Source: Candidatus Segatella intestinihominis
GTDB taxonomy: Bacteria; Bacteroidota; Bacteroidia; Bacteroidales; Bacteroidaceae
Direction of reading: 5' to 3'
Assembly (NCBI GenBank): GCA_900548535.1
Contig: URLG01000006.1
Coordinates: forward strand, 1 to 60,258
Length of the DNA stretch: 60,258 bases
The stretch's first letter is position 1. The number at the start of each line of letters is the position of its first letter. Below are positions 42,234-51,315 of this stretch, piece by piece. The translations under genes and the position numbers were made by a program. The notes beneath the pieces are model-generated. The model was given only the letters and a program-made list of their open reading frames with translations. It was not told the DNA's origin and ran no database searches.

Positions 42234-45143
42234 ATGACTACAGATAAGTTTATTGAGATAAAAGGAGCAAGAGCCAACAACCTGAAGAATATCGACGTGA
42301 AGATACCACAGGGCAAATTCGTTGCCATCACGGGTGTCTCCGGGTCGGGCAAGTCTTCATTGGCTTTTGACACATTATATGCCGAGGGACAGCGCCGCTA
42401 CGTGGAGTCGCTCTCCTCTTACGCCCGCCAGTTCCTGGGCAGAATGAGCAAGCCGGAGTGCGACTTCATCAAGGGGTTGCCACCTGCCATCGCCATCGAG
42501 CAGAAGGTGATTTCCCGCAACCCTCGTTCCACCGTGGGCACCAACACCGAGATCTATGAGTATCTGCGACTGCTCTTCGCCCGCATCGGCAAGACCTATT
42601 CGCCCGTCAGCGGACAGGAGGTGAAGCGACATACCACCGAGGACATCCTTGCCTGCACCCGCCAATACTCACAGGGCACCAAGTTTGTCATCCTAGCCCC
42701 CATCCACGTCATCGAGGGGCGCAGTCTCTGCAAGCAACTGGAGATGTACATCCAGGAGGGATACGCACGCATCATGGAGAAAGGCGAGTTTGTGCGCATT
42801 GAGGACTTTCTAGAGCAAGCAGACAAGGACCTCTTGGAGGCATCGGGCGACCAGCTCAAGGAGATGATGCAGCAGAAGGGCGAGGACATCTACCTCGTCA
42901 TCGACCGATCGTCGGTAAGCGAGGAGAAGGACGACATCAGCCGACTGATGGATTCTGCCGAGACTGCCTTCTATGAGGGCGATGGTGCCTGCCGACTGGT
43001 ATTCCTGCCCAGCAACATCAGCTACGACTTCTCTACCCGATTTGAGGCAGACGGCATCCAGTTTGAGGAGCCATCCGACAATATGTTTGCCTTCAACTCG
43101 CCCCTGGGCGCCTGCCCTACCTGCGAGGGATTTGGCAGCGTGATAGGCATAGACGAGAAACTGGTGATCCCCAACACCTCGCTCAGCCTGTACGATGGTT
43201 GCGTGGTGTGCTGGCGAGGAGAGAAGATGGGCATGTGGCTCAAGGAATTCATCCGCAGAGCCGAACCTTACCACTTCCCTATCTTCAAGCCTTACTATGA
43301 GCTGACACAGAAGGAGAAAGACTGGCTCTGGCACGGACTGCCATCCGAGAAAGACCTGGACCCACACGAGCGAGTGAGCATCGACGAATTCTTCCGTATG
43401 GTGAAGGAGAACCAGTACAAGATACAATACCGAGTGATGCTGAGCCGATTCAGAGGCAAGACCCTCTGCCCTGACTGCCACGGCACCCGACTGAAGAAGG
43501 AAGCCAACTATGTGAAGATAGGCGGCAAGAGCATCACCGAACTGGTGGATATGTCGGTAGCCAACTTGAGCCAGTGGTTCAAGCAGTTGGAACTCTCCGA
43601 CCACGAGAAAGAAATCAGCAAGCGTCTGCTAGCCGAGATCACCAACCGTCTGCAATTCCTGCTAGACGTGGGCTTGGGCTATCTCACGCTCAACCGCCTC
43701 TCCAATAGTCTATCCGGCGGTGAGAGCCAGCGCATCAACCTGACCACCAGCCTCGGCTCATCACTCGTGGGCAGCGTATACATCCTCGACGAGCCAAGCA
43801 TCGGTCTGCACAGCCGCGACACCGACCGCCTCATCAAGGTGCTGAGGGAGCTGCAACAGCTGGGCAACACCGTGGTGGTAGTGGAGCACGACGAGGAAAT
43901 CATGCGTGCCGCCGACTATCTCATCGACATCGGTCCTGACGCCGGACGACTGGGCGGCAGACTGGTATATGCCGGACCTGCCTCCGAATACAGCACCACC
44001 GACCCTGCCGAGCAAAAGGCGCTCCTGGAGAAATATCCCGAGAGCTACACCATCAAATATCTCACCCACCAGGAGGAGATACCTTATCCAACGAGCCACA
44101 GGGCCTGGAACCGATTCATCGAGATCAAGGGCGCCAGAATGAACAACCTGCGAGGCATCGACGTGAAGATACCGCTCAATATATTCACAGTGATCACGGG
44201 CGTATCAGGTTCGGGCAAGAGTTCGCTCATCAAGGGCATTCTCCACCCTGCCATCCGCCGAAGACTCGACCTCGTGGCAGATGCACCAGGCGAATATGCT
44301 GGCATGGAGGGCGACCTGGACGCCATCAAGCACATCGAGTTTGTGGACCAGAACCCTATCGGCAAGAGCACCCGCAGCAACCCTGCCACCTATCTGAAGG
44401 CATACGATGCCATCCGCACCCTCTTTGCCAACCAGCCTCTAGCCAAGCAGATGGGCTACACCTCAGCCTACTTCTCATTCAATGCCGAGGGCGGAAGATG
44501 CGAGGAGTGCAAGGGAGCGGGCTATGTGACCATCGAGATGCAATTCATGGCAGACCTCACCCTGACCTGCGAGGCATGCAAGGGCAAGCGATTCAAGCAC
44601 GACATACTGGAGGTGCGCTACGGCGGAAAGGACATCAACGAAGTGCTCAACATGACCGTGAACGAGGCGATAGAATTCTTCAGCGATGAGAAATTGCAGC
44701 ACAACGAGGGCGAATTCGACAGTTGCCGAGTCATCGTGAGCCGCCTGCGCCCATTGCAGGACGTAGGTCTGGGCTACATCAAACTGGGGCAGAACTCCAG
44801 CACCCTCTCAGGCGGTGAGAACCAGCGCGTAAAGCTAGCCTACTTCATAGGCAAGGAGGAGCGGGAGCCTACGCTCTTCATCTTCGACGAGCCAACCACA
44901 GGTCTGCACTTCCACGACATCAAGCGCTTGCTCCATGCCTTCAACGCCCTGATAGAGCGAGGCCACTCGCTGGTAGTCATCGAGCACAACCTGGACGTAA
45001 TCAAGTGCGCCGACCACATCATCGACCTCGGACCAGAGGGCGGCGACCGAGGCGGCAACCTCGTCATAGCGGGCACTCCAGAGCAAGTAGCAGCCTGCAA
45101 AGAGAGCCTGACTGGTAAATTTCTTAAGAATTATATAAAATAA
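42234..45143 (+). CDS. uvrA: Excinuclease ABC subunit A
   Basis: This 969-residue protein recognises DNA lesions and loads UvrB in nucleotide excision repair. Two ABC ATPase modules are visible: Walker A GVSGSGKSSLAFD (about residue 33) with LSGGESQRINL and then GVSGSGKSSLIKG (about 655) with LSGGENQRVKL. Zinc-binding cysteines occur at CPTCEGF, CPDCHGTRLKK, CEECKGAGY and CEACKGKRF. The length is normal for Bacteroidota UvrA. It starts ten bases after heptamer repeats; no promoter of its own is obvious, so it may be read through from rlmH. Confidence 0.97.
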   Translation: MTTDKFIEIKGARANNLKNIDVKIPQGKFVAITGVSGSGKSSLAFDTLYAEGQRRYVESLSSYARQFLGRMSKPECDFIKGLPPAIAIEQKVISRNPRSTVGTNTEIYEYLRLLFARIGKTYSPVSGQEVKRHTTEDILACTRQYSQGTKFVILAPIHVIEGRSLCKQLEMYIQEGYARIMEKGEFVRIEDFLEQADKDLLEASGDQLKEMMQQKGEDIYLVIDRSSVSEEKDDISRLMDSAETAFYEGDGACRLVFLPSNISYDFSTRFEADGIQFEEPSDNMFAFNSPLGACPTCEGFGSVIGIDEKLVIPNTSLSLYDGCVVCWRGEKMGMWLKEFIRRAEPYHFPIFKPYYELTQKEKDWLWHGLPSEKDLDPHERVSIDEFFRMVKENQYKIQYRVMLSRFRGKTLCPDCHGTRLKKEANYVKIGGKSITELVDMSVANLSQWFKQLELSDHEKEISKRLLAEITNRLQFLLDVGLGYLTLNRLSNSLSGGESQRINLTTSLGSSLVGSVYILDEPSIGLHSRDTDRLIKVLRELQQLGNTVVVVEHDEEIMRAADYLIDIGPDAGRLGGRLVYAGPASEYSTTDPAEQKALLEKYPESYTIKYLTHQEEIPYPTSHRAWNRFIEIKGARMNNLRGIDVKIPLNIFTVITGVSGSGKSSLIKGILHPAIRRRLDLVADAPGEYAGMEGDLDAIKHIEFVDQNPIGKSTRSNPATYLKAYDAIRTLFANQPLAKQMGYTSAYFSFNAEGGRCEECKGAGYVTIEMQFMADLTLTCEACKGKRFKHDILEVRYGGKDINEVLNMTVNEAIEFFSDEKLQHNEGEFDSCRVIVSRLRPLQDVGLGYIKLGQNSSTLSGGENQRVKLAYFIGKEEREPTLFIFDEPTTGLHFHDIKRLLHAFNALIERGHSLVVIEHNLDVIKCADHIIDLGPEGGDRGGNLVIAGTPEQVAACKESLTGKFLKNYIK

Positions 45144-45177
45144 TGTAAAAAAGTAGTGATATAATAAACTTTATATG

Positions 45178-45185
45178 TACTTTTG
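45178..45185 (+). promoter_or_regulatory. -7 element for the DUF1573 gene
   Basis: TACTTTTG matches TAnnTTTG and lies about 53 bases before the ATG at 45239. No strong -33 box is present. Confidence 0.45.
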
Positions 45186-45238
45186 CATCAAATTTGATAA
45201 AAAAGAACAAATTATAGAGTTTATCATAAAGAAAGGAA

Positions 45239-45628
45239 ATGAAGATGAAAAGAATCATATTGGCGCTGACTATGCTCGTAGCCATGGTAGCCACAGCATC
45301 AGCCCAGGCTGAAATCAAGTTTGACAAGGTGGTTCACGACTTTGGCACTTTCGATGAGAGCGCCCCTGTGCAGAAGGCCACTTTCACATTTACCAACGTG
45401 GGCAACAAGCCATTGATCATCAATCAGGCCATCGCCAGCTGCGGTTGCACCGTGCCTTCTTACACCAAGCAGCCTATCGCTCCAGGACAGAAGGGACAGA
45501 TCAATGTAACCTACAATGGCAGGGGCATGTTCCCTGGTCACTTCAAGAAGAGCATCACCGTGCGCACCAATGGTAATGTGGAGATGTCACGCATCTACAT
45601 CGAGGGTGTGATGAACGAGAAGAAGTAA
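45239..45628 (+). CDS. DUF1573 family exported protein
   Basis: This 129-residue protein has a signal peptide (KRIILALTMLVAMVATASAQ) and an Ig-like DUF1573 domain: FDKVVHDFGTFDE, ATFTFTNVGNKPLII, ASCGCTVPSYTKQPI and ITVRTNGN. The ASCGC cysteine pair is the family hallmark. These proteins are common in Bacteroidota and are periplasmic or surface-exposed; the role is not defined. Codon use is biased to high-expression codons. Confidence 0.9.
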   Translation: MKMKRIILALTMLVAMVATASAQAEIKFDKVVHDFGTFDESAPVQKATFTFTNVGNKPLIINQAIASCGCTVPSYTKQPIAPGQKGQINVTYNGRGMFPGHFKKSITVRTNGNVEMSRIYIEGVMNEKK

Positions 45629-45669
45629 GGAAAAATCAAGCTACACATTATTACATATATAAGAGAAGC

Positions 45670-46524
45670 ATGATTTTCTATTTCTCAGGAACTGGAAATA
45701 CGAAGTGGGCAGCAGCCAAGTTGGCGGCCGCTACACATGAGGACTTGATAGCCATCGCCCCCTATATGAGGACAGACGACTCAAGTCATGATATAGCTGA
45801 GCCGTTTATTCTCAAGGAGGATGAACGGCTCGGTTTTGTTTTCCCCGTACATGGCTGGAGAGTGCCGAGGCTGGTAAGGGAGTTCATCAAGCGGGTGAAG
45901 ATCCTGAAAGAAGACGCATCGGATAAGGCAGCTACTGACAAAGATGCCAAGCAGAAGCCTCCTTTTGCATATTGCGTTTGCACGGCAGGCGACACCATCG
46001 CCCTTACCATCGACAACCTCAATGCCACCATCCTCCAGAATCCATCGCTCCAGGCACTGGGCATCACGGAAGTAAAGTCTTCCTACTCGCTCATCATGCC
46101 AGAATCATACATCGGCTTGCCATTCATGGACGTGGACACCAAGGAGAACGAAATCCGCAAGAAGGAAGAAGCAGCTCAGGAACTAGTCATCATCAGCGAA
46201 GAGGTGTTCAACAGGAAAGAGGGCGTCAACCGACTAGTGAAGGGTCCCATCCCCTGGTTCTTCACCAAGGTGGTGGGTGGATTCTTCGAGCATGTGCTCA
46301 TCACCGACAAGCGATTCCATGTGGAGAAGGACCGCTGCGTGAAGTGCGGCATCTGCGCCAATGTATGTCCGGTGGGAGACATCAAGGGCGGTCACGGCAA
46401 ATATCCCGAGTGGCTACACCACAAGGACTGCCTCACCTGCTTCAGTTGCTATCACCACTGTCCGCACCACGCCATCGAGTTCGGACATCAAACCCAGAAG
46501 AAAGGACAATATTATTATAAATAA
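45670..46524 (+). CDS. EFR1 family ferredoxin with flavodoxin-like domain
   Basis: This 284-residue protein starts with a flavodoxin-like FMN-binding loop, MIFYFSGTGNTKWAA, and a Rossmann-like domain to about residue 160, then two [4Fe-4S] motifs: CVKCGICANVCP (from about residue 222) and CLTCFSCYHHCP (from about 254). These proteins pass electrons between low-potential donors and cytosolic reductases in anaerobes. It follows the DUF1573 gene by about 41 bases but with a different role. Confidence 0.9.
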   Translation: MIFYFSGTGNTKWAAAKLAAATHEDLIAIAPYMRTDDSSHDIAEPFILKEDERLGFVFPVHGWRVPRLVREFIKRVKILKEDASDKAATDKDAKQKPPFAYCVCTAGDTIALTIDNLNATILQNPSLQALGITEVKSSYSLIMPESYIGLPFMDVDTKENEIRKKEEAAQELVIISEEVFNRKEGVNRLVKGPIPWFFTKVVGGFFEHVLITDKRFHVEKDRCVKCGICANVCPVGDIKGGHGKYPEWLHHKDCLTCFSCYHHCPHHAIEFGHQTQKKGQYYYK

Positions 46525-46602
46525 TATCAACAAGAAATAAGCCATTGGGATGCTCCTAATTATGGCAGAAGCTAATCACAAATTCCTACATAAAATAAAA
46601 GT

Positions 46603-48354
46603 ATGAAGAAACTATTCCTTAGTATAACCCTCTTGCTGTTAGCTGCAACCAGCCTGTTTGCAGTGAGAGCCAAGCAAGGCATCTGCCAGTTGCAACTGGT
46701 GGATGGAACCATCGTATCCGCCACCCTGCATGGCGACGAGAACTTCCACTACTACACTCTGCTCGACGGCACCCCGCTGCGAGAGTCAACCAACGGCAAG
46801 TATCAAATGACGAGCCAAGAAGAACTGGAAAATGAGTTTTCTGCCGTCCAAGCCAGAATGCAGCAAGCCACTACAGCAACTTTCGGAGCATCGAGAGCAT
46901 CAAGCATCGGTAGCACCTTGCCAGCCTACTTTCCTCACAAGGGCAGTCCAAAGGCACTGGTCATCTTGGTACAATTCCAGGACGTGAAGTTTAAGAGCAG
47001 CGACCCAGTGGCTACCTTCAATCACTATCTGAACGGCAAGGCAGGCGAAGCGATGCCAAAAGCCGACAAGAGTATTTTCTCACAAAAGGAGGAGCACCTC
47101 AACTATGGTTCCGTGAAGCAATACTTCACGGATATGAGTCATGGTCAGTTCACCCCACAGTTTGACATCGTGGGGCCAGTGACCGTGAGCAAAAACTCAG
47201 CCTACTATGGAGGGAACGGATCAGCAAGGGACGGTGCCGACCTGCACTTCGTAGATATGATGAAAGAGGCTTGCCAACTCATGGACAGCAAATTGAACTT
47301 TGCCGATTATGACAGCAATGGCGACAAATACGTAGACCTAGTATACTTCATCTATGCAGGATATTCGGAGAGCATAGGAGGCAATTCATCCGACTGTCTC
47401 TGGCCTAAGTCTGGTACGGAAAGCATCGGTACTTTTGATGGCGTACAGGTGAGTCGCTTCGGCATCAACAACGAGCTCAATGGCACACCAAATGACAAAT
47501 CTATCAAGATTAATGGAATCGGACTCTTCTGCCACGAGTTCTCCCATACACTCGGATTGCCAGATCTCTATCCTACAAATAAATTAACAAACAACAACCA
47601 AAGTCCTGAATACTGGGACCTGATGGACATGGGCTGTTATCAACAGAATGGTTACTGCCCAATCCCATACTCTCCATGGGAAAAGAGCATGATGGAATGG
47701 GTACAACCCACAACTCTCTCTAGCCCAGAGCCACAGCAGATTACGCTAAAGCCATACGACATCGCATCAGAAGCTCTAAAGATAGACGCAGAGACAGATG
47801 GCGAATACCTGCTCTTGCAAAATATCAGAAACGAAAAATGGTATAAAGAAGCCTTCGGGTATGGAATGTTGGTTTGGCGCATTGACTATGCTGACAAAGC
47901 ATACGTCAGGTTGGAGGACAATCCTAACAACACGGCAGGTAGGCCAAGAGTGACGATTGTGCCTGCTGACGGGCTGGTCATCAATAGTGCCAATGTAAGA
48001 GACAATGGGATCTATACCTCTGATGTTTACATGCTTAGCCTAGAGAACGACCCATTCCCTATGTACAAGGAAGGCTCATCCACAGAATATGAGGTGAATA
48101 GCCTCACCAGCGTGCAGCTGAACCACAGCACCCTGACCACTCGCCCACTCTACAACATCGTGAAGGATGAGGAGACGGGAATGGTAACCTTCGACTACCT
48201 GAAGGACTTCAGCGCCACAGGCATCCAAGAGGCCATCATCGACAAATCCCAGAGCAAGCCTACAGCGTACTTCACCCTGGAAGGCGTCAGAGTGCAGACC
48301 CCACAAAAGGGCCATCTCTATATCACCAACAAGGGCAAGAAGATCATCTTCTAG
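46603..48354 (+). CDS. M6-family metalloprotease, secreted, with C-terminal sorting-like segment
   Basis: This 583-residue protein has a signal peptide ending LFAVRA, an immune-inhibitor-A type M6 domain and the zinc motif HEFSHTLGLPDLY at about residue 310 (His, Glu, His and the distal Asp all present). The C-terminus, AYFTLEGVRVQTPQKGHLYI then NKGKKIIF, resembles the G-x-Y-...-K-x-I-x-V end of proteins exported by the type IX system in Prevotella. It probably degrades host or dietary proteins outside the cell. It is a single-gene transcript ended by a hairpin. Confidence 0.9.
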   Translation: MKKLFLSITLLLLAATSLFAVRAKQGICQLQLVDGTIVSATLHGDENFHYYTLLDGTPLRESTNGKYQMTSQEELENEFSAVQARMQQATTATFGASRASSIGSTLPAYFPHKGSPKALVILVQFQDVKFKSSDPVATFNHYLNGKAGEAMPKADKSIFSQKEEHLNYGSVKQYFTDMSHGQFTPQFDIVGPVTVSKNSAYYGGNGSARDGADLHFVDMMKEACQLMDSKLNFADYDSNGDKYVDLVYFIYAGYSESIGGNSSDCLWPKSGTESIGTFDGVQVSRFGINNELNGTPNDKSIKINGIGLFCHEFSHTLGLPDLYPTNKLTNNNQSPEYWDLMDMGCYQQNGYCPIPYSPWEKSMMEWVQPTTLSSPEPQQITLKPYDIASEALKIDAETDGEYLLLQNIRNEKWYKEAFGYGMLVWRIDYADKAYVRLEDNPNNTAGRPRVTIVPADGLVINSANVRDNGIYTSDVYMLSLENDPFPMYKEGSSTEYEVNSLTSVQLNHSTLTTRPLYNIVKDEETGMVTFDYLKDFSATGIQEAIIDKSQSKPTAYFTLEGVRVQTPQKGHLYITNKGKKIIF

Positions 48355-48372
48355 CCTGCTAACTCTGAGGGC

Positions 48373-48418
48373 AAAAAAACATCGGGACGTAAGCAAAATT
48401 ACATCCCGATGTTTTTTT
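48373..48418 (+). terminator. Terminator of the M6 protease gene
   Basis: AAAAAACATCGGGACGTAA (from 48374) pairs, with one mismatch, with TTACATCCCGATGTTTTTTT. It lies 20 bases past the stop and also faces the leftward YggS gene. Confidence 0.82.
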
Positions 48419-48423
48419 ATTTT

Positions 48424-48481
48424 CATCCTCGTAGTAGTTGGAAATACATCCTCGTAGTAGTTGGAAATACATCCTCGTACT
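48424..48481. repeat. Tandem repeat, 23-bp period, 2.5 copies
   Basis: CATCCTCGTAGTAGTTGG begins at 48424, 48447 and (partial) 48470. It lies between the M6 protease terminator and the YggS stop. Confidence 0.85.
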
Positions 48482-48499
48482 ATTTTTATATTCTATATC

Positions 48500-49171
48500 C
48501 TAATATATTCTTGGACCGAAAATGGTAGTTCCCACGCGAACCATGGTGCTGCCGTGCTGAATGGCAATCTGATAGTCGTGGCTCATACCCCAACTGCGCT
48601 CGCAGAAAGCCTCATCATCAGCAAAGTACTGAGCCTTGATCTCGCCAAAGAAATCATAGGCAGCCTGAAACTCCTGGGCTATCTGCTGCTCATCATCCGT
48701 ATTGGATGCCATCATCATCAAGCCGCATATCTGCACATGCTGCATCTCACGCCATTCGCCAGCCTCCAAGAGCTCACGGCAAGCCGAGAGCGACAAGCCC
48801 GACTTGGTATCCTCCTCAGCCAAGTGAAGCTCCAAGAGCACTTTTACCACACGGTCGTGCTTGGCAGCCTGCTTATTGATCTCCTTGAGGAGCTTGAGGC
48901 TATCCACCGACTCTATCATGGAGATGTAAGGGGCGATATACTTCACCTTGTTGGTCTGGAGATGACCGATAAAGTGCCACTCGATGTCCTTGGGCAGCGA
49001 CGCCACCTTCTTGGCGAGTTCCTGCTCATGGCTCTCGCCGAAGATGCGCTGACCCTCGGCATAAGCAGCCTCAATATACTCATTGGGATGAAACTTGCTG
49101 ATGGCTACGAGGCGAACCCCAGCCGGCAAGTTGCCCAAGACTTTATGAAGATTTCCTTTTACATCATACAT
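48500..49171 (-). CDS. YggS-family PLP-binding protein (PLP homeostasis)
   Basis: The start at ATG 49171 (MYDVKGNLHKVLGNLPAGVR) gives 223 residues, the normal size; a longer frame to 49282 lies inside the upstream DUF4494 gene. The fold-III barrel motifs are LVAISKFHPNEYIEAAY (PLP-binding Lys), FGESHEQELAKKV, WHFIGHLQTNKVKYI and LSACRELLEAGEW and SWGMSHDYQIAIQHGSTMVRVGTTIFG (shown as GMSHDYQIAIQ and MVRVGTTIFG). The family controls vitamin B6 balance without a known catalytic reaction. DUF4494 lies just upstream. Confidence 0.93.
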   Translation of the reverse strand: MYDVKGNLHKVLGNLPAGVRLVAISKFHPNEYIEAAYAEGQRIFGESHEQELAKKVASLPKDIEWHFIGHLQTNKVKYIAPYISMIESVDSLKLLKEINKQAAKHDRVVKVLLELHLAEEDTKSGLSLSACRELLEAGEWREMQHVQICGLMMMASNTDDEQQIAQEFQAAYDFFGEIKAQYFADDEAFCERSWGMSHDYQIAIQHGSTMVRVGTTIFGPRIY

Positions 49172-49184
49172 AGTTATACCCTTT

Positions 49185-49706
49185 CTACTCAGCAGGCTTC
49201 TGCTCTGCATTCTGCTGCTCGTACTCTGGCACGTCGTTCTTCTCTTCCTTCTTGTCGCCAGGAGCATGGTGCTCGAATACATCCATCAACTTGGTCTCGT
49301 TAAGACCGATGGTATCATAATCAATCATAGTCTTGCCCATCACCTCGTCGATGTAGCGGAGCGCACGAGCCAATGACTTAGCCTGAACCAGGTAAGTTAC
49401 ATTAGAGCGCTTCTCCTTCTCGGTCTTCTCATCGATGGTGATGAACTGCAATTTGGCCTTGTACCACTTGTCGTCATCGTCCACGTCGCTAAAGAAGATC
49501 TCGCCATAGCCAGCCTTGCTGATGCCACTCACCTTCATATCGCCACTTACATAGACAGACATCTCGTCGATGATGGCACTCTCTGCCTCGGTAAAGCTGA
49601 GGGCATCTACTACGTAAGCCTCAGATACCACCTTCTCAGAGCCATCTTCCATCGTCTTCTGATATTTTACTTTGGTCTCAAACCAAGTGCTAGTTCTACT
49701 TCTCAT
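49185..49706 (-). CDS. DUF4494 family protein
   Basis: This 173-residue protein begins MRSRTSTWFETKVKYQKTME and includes EAYVVDALSFTEAESAIIDEM and YLVQAKSLARALRYIDEVM-like family parts (shown as VVDALSFTEAE and SLARALRYIDEVM); it ends in a Lys/Glu/Gln-rich disordered tail (KKEEKNDVPEYEQQ). Cytosolic, no catalytic motif; a function is not known. It lies 13 bases upstream of YggS on the same strand, a conserved neighbour pairing in Bacteroidota. The tail is variable in length in related proteins. Confidence 0.87.
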   Translation of the reverse strand: MRSRTSTWFETKVKYQKTMEDGSEKVVSEAYVVDALSFTEAESAIIDEMSVYVSGDMKVSGISKAGYGEIFFSDVDDDDKWYKAKLQFITIDEKTEKEKRSNVTYLVQAKSLARALRYIDEVMGKTMIDYDTIGLNETKLMDVFEHHAPGDKKEEKNDVPEYEQQNAEQKPAE

Positions 49707-49892
49707 AATTCTTTATTCCTTTTTTATATTTTAATTAGTTTTACTTTTTCAAAATTTACAACCATCCACCCCAAGAGCAGAATTGTGATGCAAAGTTATA
49801 AAAAAGAATGCAGAAGAACAACAGAAAAGCGAGATTTTTATCAAAAAATAAAAAATATGCCAAATCTATTCTCTATTTTCAAGTAATTTTCT

Positions 49893-49900
49893 TAACTTTG
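49893..49900 (+). promoter_or_regulatory. -7 element of the aminotransferase gene
   Basis: TAACTTTG (49893-49900) is a consensus -7 box, placed so that transcription would start just before the leader hairpin at 49912. The upstream 49707-49880 interval is AT-rich and gene-free; divergent DUF4494 shares it. Confidence 0.6.
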
Positions 49901-49911
49901 CAGGCGATTAG

Positions 49912-49957
49912 CGAGAAGTAGGCTTTTCAAGGTATCTCTTGAAGCAGGCTCTTCTCG
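49912..49957 (+). promoter_or_regulatory. Structured 5' leader of the aminotransferase mRNA
   Basis: CGAGAAG (49912-49918) pairs with CTTCTCG (49951-49957), and inside it TTCAAG (49926-49931) pairs with CTTGAA (49938-49943), leaving a symmetric internal loop that has AGGCT on both sides. It lies entirely between the promoter and the start codon at 49990 and has no T-tract, so it is not a terminator. A regulatory RNA or protein-binding role is possible. Confidence 0.5.
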
Positions 49958-49989
49958 ACTTGGATAATTAATAGAAAGAAAAAAGAAAG

Positions 49990-51201
49990 ATGCCAGAAAT
50001 ATCTGTACGCGGTATCGAAATGCCAGAGTCACCTATCAGAAAGTTGGCTCCTCTGGCAGCCGCAGCAAAAAAGCGTGGAGTAAAGGTGTATCACCTCAAC
50101 ATCGGTCAGCCAGACCTGCCTACTCCTCAGTGTGGTCTCGATGCGCTCAAGCACATCGATCGCACCATCTTGGAGTATTCTCCAAGCCAAGGTTATCTCA
50201 GCTATCGCGAGAAACTCGTAGATTACTATAAGAAATTCAACATCAACGTAACAGCCGATGACATCATCATCACATCGGGAGGTTCTGAGGCTGTGCTCTT
50301 CTCATTTATGAGCTGCCTCAACCCTGGCGACGAGATCATCGTGCCAGAACCAGCTTACGCTAACTATATGGCGTTCGCCATCTCGGCGGGTGCCAAGATT
50401 CGTACCATCGCCACCACTATCGAGGAAGGATTTTCCTTGCCTAAGGTAGAGAAGTTTGAGGAGCTGATTAATGAGCGCACCCGTGCCATCTTGATCTGCA
50501 ACCCTAACAACCCTACGGGCTACCTCTACACCCGCAGAGAGATGAACCAGATTCGCGACTTGGTGAAGAAGTACGACCTCTACCTCTTCTCCGACGAGGT
50601 ATATCGTGAGTACATCTACACGGGCAGCCCTTACATCAGCGCCATGCACTTGGAAGGCATCGAGCAGAACACCATTCTCATCGACTCTGTATCCAAGCGA
50701 TACAGCGAGTGTGGCATCCGTGTAGGCGCATTGATTACCAAGAATCCAGAAATCAGAAAGGCTGTGATGAAGTTCTGTCAGGCTCGCCTCTCTCCTCCAT
50801 TGATAGGTCAGATTGTGGCAGAGGCGTCACTGGATGCCCCTGAGGAATACTATCGCGATGTATACGATGAGTATGTGGAGCGCCGTAAGTGCTTGATTGA
50901 TGGACTGAACCGCATACCTGGCGTATATTCACCTATCCCAATGGGAGCCTTCTACACCGTAGCCAAGTTGCCTATCGACGACTCAGACAAGTTCTGCCGC
51001 TGGTGCTTGGAGGAATTCAACTACGAGGGCGAGACCGTGATGATGGCCCCAGCCTCAGGCTTCTATACCACCCCAGGTGCCGGCAGAAACCAGGTACGTG
51101 TGGCTTACGTATTGAAGAAGCACGACCTGGAGCGTGCGCTCGTGGTGCTGAGCAAGGCACTGGAGGCATACCCAGGCAGAGTGGAAGATGAAGGACTATA
51201 A
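49990..51201 (+). CDS. Class I pyridoxal-phosphate aminotransferase (aspartate-type)
   Basis: This 403-residue enzyme transfers the amino group between amino acids and 2-oxo acids; the substrate is probably aspartate or an aromatic amino acid but cannot be fixed from sequence. The family motifs are YHLNIGQPDLPTP, GYLSYREKLVDYYK, ICNPNNPTGYLY (phosphate contact), the PLP-lysine in DSVSKRYSECGIRVGAL and a C-terminal Arg in GAGRNQVRVAYV. The leader carries a hairpin that may regulate it. A permease gene follows after an AT-rich stretch. Confidence 0.93.
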   Translation: MPEISVRGIEMPESPIRKLAPLAAAAKKRGVKVYHLNIGQPDLPTPQCGLDALKHIDRTILEYSPSQGYLSYREKLVDYYKKFNINVTADDIIITSGGSEAVLFSFMSCLNPGDEIIVPEPAYANYMAFAISAGAKIRTIATTIEEGFSLPKVEKFEELINERTRAILICNPNNPTGYLYTRREMNQIRDLVKKYDLYLFSDEVYREYIYTGSPYISAMHLEGIEQNTILIDSVSKRYSECGIRVGALITKNPEIRKAVMKFCQARLSPPLIGQIVAEASLDAPEEYYRDVYDEYVERRKCLIDGLNRIPGVYSPIPMGAFYTVAKLPIDDSDKFCRWCLEEFNYEGETVMMAPASGFYTTPGAGRNQVRVAYVLKKHDLERALVVLSKALEAYPGRVEDEGL

Positions 51202-51315
51202 TAATTAATAATGTATAATTGATAATTAATAATTGGGTACATACCATCATCCGCAAGGCAATTAGCAATTATTAATTCTACATTATAAATTATTCATTAT
51301 AAATTATTCATTAGA
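51202..51315. other. AT-rich microrepeat spacer
   Basis: About 115 bases composed largely of ATAATTAATAATG- and ATTATAAATTATTCATT-like runs, with inverted copies (AATTAATAATTG and CAATTATTAATT) that could fold. No promoter or ORF of value is seen. Confidence 0.5.

Noticed and set aside
49912..49957. Leader hairpin as the terminator of an upstream gene
   Set aside because: No T-tract follows and the only neighbour upstream runs the other way.
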